A stretch of 64,000 bases of DNA from Trichobilharzia szidati (Eukaryota > Platyhelminthes > Trematoda > Strigeidida > Schistosomatidae): the NCBI GenBank assembly GCA_944472155.2, contig OX235274.1, positions 32,920,052 to 32,984,051 of the forward strand, in the 5' to 3' direction. Position numbers and translations under genes: made by a program. Below the pieces are notes generated by a model. That model searched no databases and was not told the DNA's origin. It saw only the letters and a list, made by a program, of their open reading frames with translations. This document shows positions 1 through 10,206 of this stretch, in pieces (within the stretch, counting starts at the first letter, position 1; every line of letters begins with the position of its first letter).

Positions 1-813
1 GATGTTTGCAGTGCATTCAAAGGTGCCACATGACTTAGAGTTGAAACAAACTGCTGTTTTGTATGTAAAGTGATAATCATTAGTATTATTGCTACCTGCA
101 TTCGCCATCACAATGTACAAATCTTTATTAAAACACCAAGTCATTGAATTTAACAAAATATTTTATGTGGAGGACTGTTTCTACGTTCGTCTACTTGAGT
201 AATTTGGTCTTAAATGTAAGAGAACAAACGTTCGGTGAAATGAAGGTCACTAGGTGGACAGAGGATCTCGGAAAACAGCGTAGCATACGAGATTTCTAAG
301 ATAATTTGAGGCAGTGTGGAGTCTTTCCTGGAACAATAATTATACTAATAGAATAAGCATCCTTTAACTACTTCAACTGCCTCTTAGGAGATAAGAATAT
401 GAGGATGACTTTACTGATACTGTTATCAAACCGTAGGCACGTCAATTCTAAATTCTGGTGAGAATTGCGAGCATTCAGCACTGAAAGTAACAACAACAAA
501 CAAAAATATTGTTTATCTTGTATTTCAAAACTTTTCGGCTTATAAACGTTGATTCATGAGTGGGAAACACAATCCAGTGTGTACGCAACTGATGACTTTG
601 AGCAGAAACAGAAATAAATTGTCTGTTGTTAGGTTTGCTTAACTGTAATTGCTGTTGTATAGGTTAGAGTCATCTCGAAATTATGTTGTCGTCGTGTTCA
701 TGTGTAGGGGACTGTCTAGCGAGCTCAATAGCATAATAAGTATGTGAATAAAAATCCAAGTTAATGAGATGATAGTTTACAATTTATTTAGGATAGTAGG
801 CTATATGTCTGTG
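1..813. other. No gene recognised
   Basis: AT-rich sequence with no long open frame and no recognised repeat. It precedes the LINE remnant that begins at 814. Confidence 0.5.
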
Positions 814-1640
814 TTAATCCTTTCGATTTGTTGCACACATGAGGTCCAATCTCGCCTTGAATGAATCAACGGATGGCGCTGATACGACGTGTTCCGGTAG
901 GGAGTTCCAATGGTTCACAATCCGATGCGAAAAACGGATCTCCAGATGCAGACGATTCGACCGTGGTTTTTGAACCTTGAGGTGATGTCCTCGCAATTGG
1001 TTGGTGCTAGAAGGAAGAAATAAATTAGCTCCAAAATCATTTCTTAGGATACGGTATGCTAGTATTAGGTCACCCCTAAGTCGTCTGTATGACAGTGGAA
1101 ATAAACCCAGTCGACTTAACCTCTCCTCATATGAGAGGGTTGAGAAACCCTTTATTAGCTTGTGGTGAGAGATGGTTGCTAGCCAAATTGGTTGACAGTA
1201 ATTGAGGTCAGTTAGTCATGTGAAAACAAGGTCAAGATGGACAGGCGGATACAGTTAACATATAGATGAACTGACACAGCCACAAGAGATGCAAGGTTAA
1301 CTTTTTGTGAGAAACAACCAATCAACAGACTATATTTTCTACTAACATTAACCTACAATAATGTACATCAAAATCTATAAATATGTGTTGATTTTCCGTA
1401 ATAAACGATCTGTTGCCTGGCCCTTGTCTTCTGTTGTTACAAGCTTAGTTCCTACTCTTTGTACCCTTTCTAATAAGTCTATTTCGTATTTGAAACACGG
1501 GCTCGCTGCCTGGATCCCATATTCCAAATGAGGTCGGATATAATATAGAAATATATCAGCGTCAAAGTTCGCAAAAGCCTTACGTATGGCCCATAATATT
1601 CGAAAACCCTTAGTGGCTGCAGCTCTACAGTTTGTTGTAA
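814..1640 (-). pseudogene. Non-LTR retrotransposon reverse transcriptase, C-terminal remnant, split by an LTR
   Basis: Read on the minus strand, 1640-1442 and 1160-814 together encode the C-terminal part of a CR1/jockey-type LINE reverse transcriptase. Recognisable family features are an RPHLEYG stretch, an RRLRGDLILAYRIL stretch, then RGHHLK, and the closing WNSLPEHVVSAPSVDSFKARLD. The frame is open on both sides of the solo LTR at 1161-1441. Removing the LTR plus one copy of the AGCT target duplication rejoins the two halves in the same frame. The rest of the element, including the catalytic palm, is absent, so this is a dead 3' fragment. The family assignment rests on these motifs. The exact 5' limit near 1640 is approximate. 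Confidence 0.8.
1161..1441. repeat. Solo LTR with 4-bp target duplication AGCT
   Basis: This 281-bp unit begins TGTGGTGAGAG and ends CTGTTGTTACA, the TG...CA ends of an LTR, and is flanked by AGCT (1157-1160 and 1442-1445). Near its right end it has a TATAAAT box and an AATAAA signal in the order expected for U3-R. A second copy lies at 4547-4887. No internal retrotransposon sequence is attached, so it is a solo LTR left by recombination. Superfamily is not determined, although a 4-5 bp duplication fits Gypsy-type elements. Confidence 0.8.
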
Positions 1641-1641
1641 C

Positions 1642-2445
1642 AGTATATTATAAAGAAATACAATAATGAGTTATATAAATTAAACGGTTACTTGGATATA
1701 CAGTTAAAGTTCACGACTACAAATTATTAATATAATCCATAGAAGCGTTCATTGCTGGAGTTGTATCAACTGGCTGTAGAATAGTCTTCGGATAGGGAAA
1801 GGAGGCTTCTGAAAAATTCAAAGTACACAACTCGGTTATGAGTAAAGCAAGTAGACAGTATAGACTAGTGAGAAGACGAAACGACCAACAGTACATTGTA
1901 TTTCAGATTGTACTCGGAAGTTATCTATATTCCAACATGAATTATTTTAAACAAAAGTCATGTGCAATATTTCTAATTTCAACATCTAACAAAAGAGTGT
2001 ACAATCATATTGTTACGTACTCTCCAAAGTCGTTCCAAATATTCATTATAATAATAACTGACGTGCTTAGCAGGTATATCCACATTTGAATGCATTCATG
2101 CGGCCCTGTAATACACATATCCTGGTACCGAATTCCCGATTCAAGTGCCATTTAACACTGACATCTAGGGAAGAAATCGTCAAAGTTTAAGTATAAGAAA
2201 TATTAGATTTCCATTTAATAAATTTCGCAATCAGTCCAACTGAGACGACTGGTTTCAGATTTTCAATCGACCAGCGAATAAACTTACTATCTACATTACT
2301 TCAAATGGAATCAACAGATTTCGGTCATATACTCGATGGTCTATGAGGTCTAGTAAACGTCACATTAGGATTACTATTACAGGCATACACAACGGATTGC
2401 TAGCAGCTTGAGCTTCACTATTATCTGTGTTAGAATATCAAAAAC
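1642..2445. other. No gene recognised
   Basis: AT-rich sequence with short chance frames only. Nothing in it could be assigned to a gene or a known repeat. Confidence 0.4.
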
Positions 2446-3060
2446 AACGGAAAGCACTACATAGGACCGGATAAATTGTATGCCACATGTGGGACTTTCT
2501 ATATAGGTGAAACATATTTTCGTTCGAGGTAAAAATGCCTGAGTTCGTTGTGGCTGAGGGAGAAAGTCAAGTGATTCAAACGTGTCCTGATAAAGTTATT
2601 TAGAAGAGAAACATTGAGTGATTTTCCCAAATCAGAAATTGCAGACCTGTGTTCAGACAGTGAGTCAGAACTACCATGTTGAACACAAGTACTTCGTCGC
2701 CTCCCAGTTGATTTGTAACATTTCGTGCAACATAATCGATTTGGAAATTTACTCGCCATCCAAATGGAATACAGATTAATAGCACCACATTGAACACAAC
2801 ATGACAGGCTTTATGACTATTTATCACATTACATCTTGAGAAAAGTATTGCATACTCTTAATCGTGCCCCATTATGTATGACATTTTATTTTATTAATCA
2901 CACAGTGTTGTACAGTAATATTAAGTGATGACGTTTCGAGCATAAACTATTGCTCATAATCATATCAACTTGATATGATTATGGAGTTATGCTCTACCAC
3001 AGTGCCGAAGTAATATACTTATATCTTAATCGTGCCACCACATAACGTAAATGTTTCAGG
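2446..3060 (+). pseudogene. Penelope-like element scrap with inverted terminus
   Basis: Around 2473-2535 the plus strand encodes a degenerate GIY-YIG stretch (CGTFYIGET), the endonuclease signature of Penelope-like elements, followed by stops and shifts. At 2890-3010 the PLE-1 terminus appears twice in opposite orientation: an antisense copy containing GATGACGTTTCGAGC runs straight into a sense copy ending CTCTACCACAGTGCC, meeting at the palindrome CATATCAACTTGATATG. It is a decayed fragment. Confidence 0.6.
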
Positions 3061-4546
3061 TTAACAAAACAGGACGATTCACGTTCCCTTGAGATATGGA
3101 AGTTTAAATAGACTAAGTTCGAAATAATACTTCTGATGTGCGAAGAAATGCTTTATTCTACCTAGAGCATTACAATGCATATCCTTTGTCTACAAGTTTC
3201 GACTGAGTACGTGTTGATTTAGTCGGTAAGCTACACGCACTAACAAGTGAACAATAATGCTAAACCTAAAAAATTAACAGTCACATCGATCGCCACTGTT
3301 GTTGGGCAGACTGTCTCAAATCATGTAACCTATAATTATGTGAAATTAGGTCACTTGACAAAGACGTTCTTTTATTGAGGAAATGAAATTGTACACCTAG
3401 TTGTTGGACAGTTAGCATCCTATGGTGACTCAACACCAACACAACTCTTGGAACATAGGTTCTTAACAGATATTACGGGTAATGAAATAAGGGTGATGTG
3501 TTACTGCGATGAGCATGGTTACAAACAACACAGTCAGTCGATACACCCGCCCCCATCATTGCTGCGCGGGGTTAGACAAACAAATACTATTATAGCCTTA
3601 ATTCCTCGAAATTGTTATTTTTTTCAAATAGTACGGCTCATAACAATGGCTTCATGTGATCCTCAAATTGTGAGTGTGTGACTCAAATTCAATTCAAAAT
3701 GTCTGCATCTGAGTGTGGTCGAGCTCGTAATGTTTTTGATGCTCTACTGACATTTATGAAAGTTGAGAAAGGTTAGTGCAGAGTAGCTGAGTGTATTGCA
3801 GATTTTGTATTCAACTAGCACTAATTTCAATGTGATTCTTAATAAAACCATTTCCATTTCAACCATAACCGTTATGAGTGTAATAATGTAGTTGTGTTAT
3901 AAGTTTAATTTCCCACTTCAGGCTCAATTCTCGCCTTCTGATTTACACATGATGGAAATGTTAACATTTTTTATCTGGACTCATTTGCCTCCATGTTTAG
4001 TTTGAGTCAGTTTGGATGTATTGGTGCTGCTTACTGATAACTCAATTTTTAGTGTCTTTGTCACTTTATTGTCGTGCGTGTATTGACCTCCTAAGTGGGA
4101 GCACTTGAGTGCTTATAACTGATCACTCATAAATAAGTATGCTTAAGTGACCGTCAAGTATATTCTTGTGTTTTTTTAATAATACTGCTTTGTCGTCAGG
4201 CAATGAGTAGGCGTATCTTCAAAACTGTGCCATCGATATACTCCAGCCATGCGTTATAAGTGTTACCACAAGATGAACATCACTTATGTCCATGTGATGA
4301 TGGATCTGATGGTCAAGGAGTAACTCTAGAGACTATGTGCCACTTGCAAATGACGTTTGCAGTACAAATATGTTCCTGGATCTACTCAATACAGTTTCCA
4401 TAGTTATGTACGGTCGACGATGTGACTGATTGGTGTGTTCAACCTTGAGAATGATGTCTAGCGTTAATAGTTGCTGATTGCGTCTATATGAACTTGAAAT
4501 ATCTTATAAAGTTGCATCACTGGTTGTATTTCCCTAGTAGTAGTAG
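3061..4546. other. No gene recognised
   Basis: About 1.5 kb of AT-rich sequence without a convincing exon or known repeat. A 77-residue frame near 3448-3681 has no recognisable domain and is likely chance. Confidence 0.4.
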
Positions 4547-4887
4547 TGTGGTGAGAGCTGTCTACTAGCCAAGTGGTGGACAGTAATTGAGGTCAATGTT
4601 TATGTATCAAATATTAGTCATGTTGTGGTGAGAGATGGTTGCTGGCCAAATTGGTTGACAGTAATTGAGGTCAAAGGTCAAGGTGGACAGGCGGTTACAG
4701 TTAACATATAGATGAACTGACACAGCCACAAGAGATGCAAGGTTAACTTTGTGTGAGAAACAACCAATCAACAGACTGTATTTTCTACTAACATTGACCT
4801 ACAATAATGTACATAAAAATCTATAAATACGTGTTGATTTTTCGTAATAAACGATCTGTTGCCTGGCCCTTGTCTTCTGTTGTTACA
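4547..4887. repeat. Second copy of the solo LTR, with duplicated 5' end
   Basis: Same LTR as at 1161-1441, again starting TGTGGTG and ending GTTACA, here flanked by GTAG (4543-4546 and 4888-4891). The first 77 bp (4547-4623) resemble the start of the LTR and are followed at 4624 by a second start, so this copy carries a partial tandem duplication of its own 5' end. The TATA-like box and AATAAA are kept. Confidence 0.75.
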
Positions 4888-5069
4888 GTAGTATTAGTAG
4901 TAGTAGACATCAGTGAGTGTGCGAACAATTAGCACAACTTAAGATATCTTGGTTTTGTGTGTGTTACAACTTTGATGAAAGAGTTAATAGGCGTAAGTGA
5001 ATCTAGATTATTTTTCACAAAATCTACCAACCGATAAGCAGGAAATCTCACACACACAAAGGGTCAAAG

Positions 5070-5223
5070 TTCAAGTCAAGGGAACAATCAATTCCAATAC
5101 AAGTAGCCGTCTATAGGGTGTGAAAACACACAAAGACAACCAATCAAGTTCAAGGTCACCAGGAGAGATGACTAACACACCGGTGGAGAAATCTAAAATC
5201 TCACTTCAACAAATTTGAAGTAT
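5070..5223 (+). repeat. Host repeat, left half (interrupted by a PLE)
   Basis: Dispersed repeat of unknown type. It resumes at 6033-6180 after the PLE. A copy without the PLE lies at 25490-25690 and a partial inverted copy at about 19500-19660. The left half ends with the 14-bp duplication CAAATTTGAAGTAT. Confidence 0.6.
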
Positions 5224-6032
5224 GAAAAAGAGAAGACATTCAGTGAAGAGACTCTTTTCGGCGAATTCATTCACATAGCTGTACAATCGCATTTATATAT
5301 AAATATTTGTGTGTGTGTGCATGAGGTTTGTCAAGTTGTCGTCTACAGAGTAAGAAGTAGTCTCCCTAAAGGTGTACGAATCAGACTTCTTCAAACTGCA
5401 GAAGCAATGGCGATTCACTTGCTAAGTCCTGAACTCTGCATACAGAAGAAGTTCGTTCAATCACTACACTTGCAATGGACGTAATCTATCTTATGTACCG
5501 ACATGTAAATTCTACCTAATCTTTGCTTCTGTATCTTCACTAGTATTATTTTGTCTTCTCAATTGTAACATTTTACATTTTCAACTTCTTGTTCTCTACC
5601 CCCACCCGATTCAATTTCTACACCTCACTACCACTGTTACTGACTTGAACAACGCTCAGTTTCTAGTCATTCATGTTACGTCATCCAACTTATTCACTCA
5701 ATTTCACTTCTACTTAATCTCTACCTGTAATTACCTCTGTTGCTATCCTGACCTAAGTTGTAACATTTTAGCCAATTATATTACGTCATCTAGCTTTTTA
5801 ACTCAATCTTACTTTAGTTACTGTCTGATTAACTTTGTCTCTATACTACATCATTCTTGTATTAACTAATCAATTATCTAAACTTGACAAACCTCATGTA
5901 TACACACACACACACACAAATATTTATATATAAATGCGATTGTACAGCTATGTGAATGAATTCGCCGAAAAGAGTCTCTTCGCTGAATGTCTTCTCTTTT
6001 TCATATGACTCAATGGGGATTTTCAATCTACT
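5224..6032 (+). mobile_element. 5'-truncated Penelope-like element with inverted terminal repeats
   Basis: The insertion is bounded by CAAATTTGAAGTAT at 5210-5223 and again at 6033-6046. Its ends are inverted copies of one another: about 5224-5336 matches the reverse complement of about 5886-6005, with a run of CA/TG dinucleotides at the inner edge. Between them, 5341-5484 encodes only the extreme C-terminus of a PLE protein. Its ETAEAMAIHLLSPELCIQKK-like region matches the AEALAI...LKPDLCIQK end of the complete PLE at 56.2 kb. The remainder is 3' untranslated sequence. All reverse transcriptase and most of the endonuclease are missing, so the copy is inactive. Confidence 0.75.
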
Positions 6033-6180
6033 CAAATTTGAAGTATACGCTGAAGATGTTGGGGCGGGTGGGGCAGTGAAAGCTTCGCAAATCAACTGTC
6101 CAGTTCAGAGAACACAACCTCATCAAAATCATCCACCTGAGCTACAAATCTTCTCCGTCATATTTAAAGTGCTAATTTAA
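6033..6180 (+). repeat. Host repeat, right half
   Basis: Continuation of the repeat interrupted at 5223. It begins with the second target copy and matches 25558-25680, including the stretch CATCCACCTGAGCTACAAAT. Confidence 0.6.
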
Positions 6181-6419
6181 GTGTGTGGAACTACAAATAG
6201 TTGTGTAGTTTGTAAGGTGTTGCAATCAGTAATAGTTGAAAGATTAAAAGCTACTTAGCAGTCACACATCTTAGAACACGCAAAAGACTACAAACCTAAA
6301 CTAGTTTATTTTTTTTGAAGGTAACCCTTCGTAGTTTCATGAATACAGAAATACTCAACTATATGTGACTTTGTCGGATTCATTCCTGAGAATGTCTGTT
6401 TTGGTAGTGATGTATGACT

Positions 6420-6930
6420 CTAGTCAACTGATGCAGTCAGTTGTTTTAGAGGTTGTGTAGACTTCGAAGTAGTCACTGCCTCTGTTGATGTTTGATTTGA
6501 GGAATCGACTTGGTAGGGGGAGATGGTTTCGACTTTTAGTGCACTTTCATTAGACTGTTGTGTTAGTTGGAAAGTCTTAGAGAAGGTATTGTCCTCCATG
6601 CCACTGAGCGTGTGAGTGAGTTTGGTGTGTGCTTCTATCTTGTGAAATATAAAGTGATGTTAGAGGACTGGATTTCACGACTCCTGTTTCAAGGATGTGA
6701 AGTGAAATGGCAAAATGTGTTGTCCATTTGGTTTGAAGTACTAGGTGGTGATGAAATCTGTGGAGGAGTCTGTAGACTTTCAATGGCATATGCTTATTTC
6801 CGTTGTCGTTGAAGATGAAGTATGTAGCAGCTCTCTGTGAATGAGCTTCTAGACCTCCTTTTTGATTTGTTGATATTCGTGTTTGTTGGTTGAGTAATGT
6901 TTCGTTGCTCTTACTATTCAACCTCCATCG
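6420..6930. repeat. Unclassified dispersed repeat
   Basis: Similar in order and wording to 19850-20200: both contain GATGCAGTCAGTTGT-like, ACTGGATTTCA, TTTCAAGGATGTG and GATGAAGTATG segments. The minus strand keeps a 118-codon open frame (6933-6577) with no recognisable domain. It may be an untranslated part of a retroelement, but the type is not established. Confidence 0.45.
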
Positions 6931-7249
6931 CAAATAAATGAGTGAACTTTATGTGCATATCTGCAATGGAAACCAGTATGTTCAGAGCAGGAATTTCAGT
7001 GGATTATGTTTCAGAGATCTTATAAGTTGCATAATATCAAACATGTACCGCATTCAACACGTTGGGCAGGTAATTCAGTATATTTGCGATACAATTTTCC
7101 CTGTCGAATGTAATCTGTTGCTACAGAAATTATCTGCACCGACTACTACTAGTTTTAACGCATGAAGAGTGAAGTGGTTCACTGTGCTGACGACTGCGCT
7201 TATTTGTTAAGTGTCTTCGGCCTTAATGGAATAATTACATACTGAGGAA

Positions 7250-7412
7250 CTCTCATCATGGATAGATTAGCGCTGTCTGGCACTTCCCAGCTTACATCGT
7301 CCATTGCGTAGACGTGATATCTGGTTGGCTATCGACAGAGGAAATATGTTCTGCTCAACAGTCATCTCCATCCTTATTTATGACTGTAAGGCATAGCCAT
7401 TTAAAGTATAAG
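7250..7412 (+). pseudogene. Decayed SR2-like RTE fragment
   Basis: A short stretch similar to 8200-8320 of the SR2 copy: the same order of CGTAGACGTGATATC-like, CTGCTCAACAGTC and TTATGACTGTAAGGC-like segments, corresponding to the part of the ORF just before [10 protein letters not shown]. Several stops interrupt it. Confidence 0.6.
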
Positions 7413-7650
7413 TGCGCGTTTTATGCATAAGATTTGAAGATGGACAGATCTTCTTGTTCTGCTTTAAATGATACGACAGATGGTGTTGCCTATTGACCAT
7501 TGTGTGTGTGTGTGTGTGAAATTTGTGGTTCATAGTCACGTATTGAGGTGTGAAATCCATTTGTTCGTGAATTATTTTAATTGTGAGTTACTTACTACTG
7601 TGTGATAACCGTGCAAACTTCTTTATAGTTGTATTGTTTTGCCATTTTAG

Positions 7651-7855
7651 AAGATCCATTTTCTTCATGGCGCCAGGCAACTTTATCGTACAAAAGAAGC
7701 ACTTCCGAAGACAACAGTCTTCCACTGGTGATCAAACCGGAACCGGTTGATTCATTAGAAGCCAATGCACAGTCTAATATCGACCCGTGTCACAACATTA
7801 CTCGAACTGCCAGTTTTACAACTACTCATGATGCTAGCCATGTGAATAACTTTGT
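7651..7855 (+). CDS. Gene 1, exon (left part of an exon split by a retrotransposon)
   Basis: First exon of gene 1 that I can place. It follows an acceptor (TTGTTTTGCCATTTTAG, cut after 7650) and is open with two bases completing a codon from an exon upstream that I could not find. The reading starts DPFSSWRQATLSYKRS and contains IKPEPVD, a consensus SUMO-attachment motif (hydrophobic-K-x-E) common in nuclear regulators. At 7855 the exon breaks into an SR2 retrotransposon. As the DNA stands, translation would run into the insertion and stop near 7898. The other half resumes at 8966 in the same frame. I do not recognise the protein. Confidence 0.7.
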
Positions 7856-8953
7856 TCTTTTTTTGTTTGTTCTTTTTTTATTTGGTGTGTCTCAGTAGCG
7901 TATTTATCACTTCTGCCCTGTGACACGGCATCAGGAAGCGCGGTCGTTGTTAATCCGGGCCCCGACCGATCCGGCATGATATTTTGTGCTTTTGTTTGAG
8001 TCATGGCATTGGATTGGGTAGCTGCTTTTTGTCTAACCGCTATCCAAACAACCTTTCTGGCATGGTAGGACCTACAGGAACTTAAGTTCCAGCCAGTGTA
8101 GCTCGTTGGGTCATTGCGATATGCAAGCCCGACCACCACGTCAAGGTAGCAGCTTTCGGTCGGGTCGCCGACGAAATCTCAGCACGAATACAGAGGGCTA
8201 GGTTCGCATACGCCAGTTTACGCCGTCTCTGGCGTAGACGCGATATCCGACTATCAACCAAAGGGCGTGTGTACTGCTCAACAGTCCGCTCCGTCCTCCT
8301 TTATGGCTGTGAGACCTGGCCATTGAGAGCAGAAGACATGAAAAGATTAGCTGTCTTCGATCATAGGTGTCTGCGTTCCATCTCCCGCGTGAAGTGGTAT
8401 AATAAGGTGAAAAATATTGAGGTCAGGCGTCGAGTGCTAGGTAAGGCGGGGAAACCAATCGATGAAACTGTGAAATTACATCGACTGAGATGGTTGGGAC
8501 ATGTGTTACGTATGCCTAGTCATCGCCTTCCTTGACAATGGGCAATGTTAGCTGATATAGGGCCAGGCTGGAAAAGAGCTAGTGGCGGTCAAACGAAAAC
8601 ATGGCCTCACCAGTCAATGAAATCCACAACAGTTAGTCTAAGTCACGTAGGGAGATGTAGACTTCCTGGTTGGGGTCCTCGGGACGGTAAAATCCAATGG
8701 TTGGAAACAATTGGTGACATGGCTCAAAATCGTTCTCAGTGGCGCAGATGCATCCACTCCTTGTGACTTATGATTTCCGATGAAACTGTTCGTTCTTCGT
8801 TATTACTACTCCTTTGTCTCACACCTCTGTTTACTGTCTATATTATGCATTTCTCCTACTTTCTTCTCTTGCTTTGCGTGCTACATGGAGTGTGGCGACT
8901 TGAACTGCCGCACATATGTGCAAAGTTCTATGTCGAAAACAGACAGACAGACA
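7856..8953 (+). mobile_element. SR2-like RTE retrotransposon inserted in a coding exon, twin-primed structure
   Basis: This 1,098-bp insertion is flanked by the perfect 12-bp duplication GAATAACTTTGT (7844-7855, 8954-8965). From about 8160 to 8766 the plus strand encodes the C-terminal end of an RTE-clade (SR2-type) polyprotein: [45 protein letters not shown] and QWRRCIHSL, with one in-frame stop at 8533-8535. The 3' end is a short ACAG tandem repeat, typical of RTE elements. The first 300 bp (7856-8165) are the element's 5' untranslated region in reverse orientation, with its 5' end (CCGACCGAAAGC in antisense) touching the sense part. This is the arrangement produced by twin priming. The copy lacks endonuclease and the catalytic palm. 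Confidence 0.9.
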
Positions 8954-8965
8954 GAATAACTTTGT

Positions 8966-9749
8966 AAACCAAGTGTCAGCTGCTCGTGAAAACACTCGCC
9001 TAGTTGACGCTGACTCCAGCTGTCAGTCGTCCAACAATTCAGATGGTTTACAGTCAGTATGCACTTCCACTGTAACTGGCACAAGTACTTCTTCCGATTC
9101 AATCAGTTCCGTACATGGTAAAGATTCAAGCAACCTTTGTTCTTCGGCGGATGAAGTGGCTACTTCCAGCGATGCTTCGGTAACACCGCCTACTGCTTTA
9201 TCAAGCATAGAAAATGTCTTTGCAGGATCTACATCACCTGGGAATGATGTGAGTGATTTGTTGTCTCCTTCTCTTCGATTATCGACTGGTTTGGTTGGTG
9301 ATTCGCACATTGAAAATCCTGTGATACGTGAATATGTCAACCAAAAGTGTAGTAGACTACGATATCCTCCTCAGTTGGCTTCGGAAATGTCGAAATTGTA
9401 TTCACCATCGAAGTTGCCTGTGATGTCGACAGACAAGCCACGAATTTCCTGTGGTCAATATAAACGTTCATCCTTCAATATTCAACAACGGGACCGTGGG
9501 TACTTAGTAATTGACGAAAGTCATTTCAATGTTAATTCTTCGTGTTTACCTGTCAAATCCAATAACGTAATGGTGCATAACACAAGTCACCCTCGTACAA
9601 AAGCTCAACTGCGTGAAGTAAGCACTATAAACGAGTCAACTGAGACAACACCAGAAAAGATTACATCAGAAAATTGTAACAATGAGTGTTTACAATCAGA
9701 AGGCTGCTTATCTCGCTTAGAAAATAAGGAGGTATCAACTTCTGAGGTG
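8966..9749 (+). CDS. Gene 1, exon (right part of the split exon)
   Basis: Continues gene 1 in the same frame as 7651-7855 once the insertion and one target copy are removed. It is rich in Ser, Thr and Asn, with acidic patches, and has a more ordered block around RYPPQLASEMSKLYSPSKLP and RDRGYLVIDESHFNVN. The likely donor is GTG|GTAATC after 9749; GAG|GTGGTA after 9746 is also possible. Both end on a complete codon, as the next exon needs. The frame is open for about 780 bases between repeats, which supports coding. No domain is recognised, and low-complexity regulatory sequence is the best description. Confidence 0.75.
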
Positions 9750-10181
9750 GTAATCGTGTCTTTAAGTTAGAAGTTGTATTTATTTTTCATTCGCCTTCGT
9801 CATAGCTTACATTCTGCTGATTGATGCTTGTGATGTGATAGGATAGGTTTAACGTTGGTCAGAAGTGTGAATCTGGTGAATTGACTGTAATTCATCCAAC
9901 TCACTCTCCCTTTTAGTTAAATTTGTTTCAATGAAGTTCTCAGTCGAAACTAAATTACTGGTTTTCAGTATAATCTCTGTCAAGGTTTATCCTTTGTGTC
10001 TGCCATGAAGTAGTAGTAAATGAGCTTGTGTATATGAAACTGAAACTGTTGGCGATTTCCGATTTACAAGTATTTTGCTTATGTATGTAGGTTTCCACCA
10101 ATGGGGTGGGGTATCAGGTTTTGTTTTATTTCTGTTTCCATAAGACATTTAGTTAACCTTGTGAACCTTGTTTCTTTTCAG

Positions 10182-10206
10182 GGTGACGAGGAGATATGCG
10201 AATCCT
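10182..10206 (+). CDS. Gene 1, 25-nt small exon
   Basis: Sits behind a strong acceptor (GTTTCTTTTCAG, cut after 10181) and ahead of GTAGGT at 10207. With this donor it encodes GDEEICES plus one base and joins the next exon as ...ESSEARRDSSS, in frame with both neighbours. A donor four bases further on (GTAACT after 10210) looks stronger but would need a two-base overhang from the previous exon, which has only a weak site for it. The exon is inferred from splice signals and phase only. Confidence 0.5.

Noticed and set aside
6970..7071. Possible extra gene 1 exon (open stretch before a GTAATT)
   Set aside because: The frame is short, the acceptor is ambiguous, and the phase could not be tied to the exon at 7651. 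Not strong enough to annotate.
7834..8139. 101-codon minus-strand frame in gene 1
   Set aside because: It is the SR2 5' untranslated region in reverse orientation. The same frame recurs at 29833-30222, so it reflects the repeat and not a host gene.
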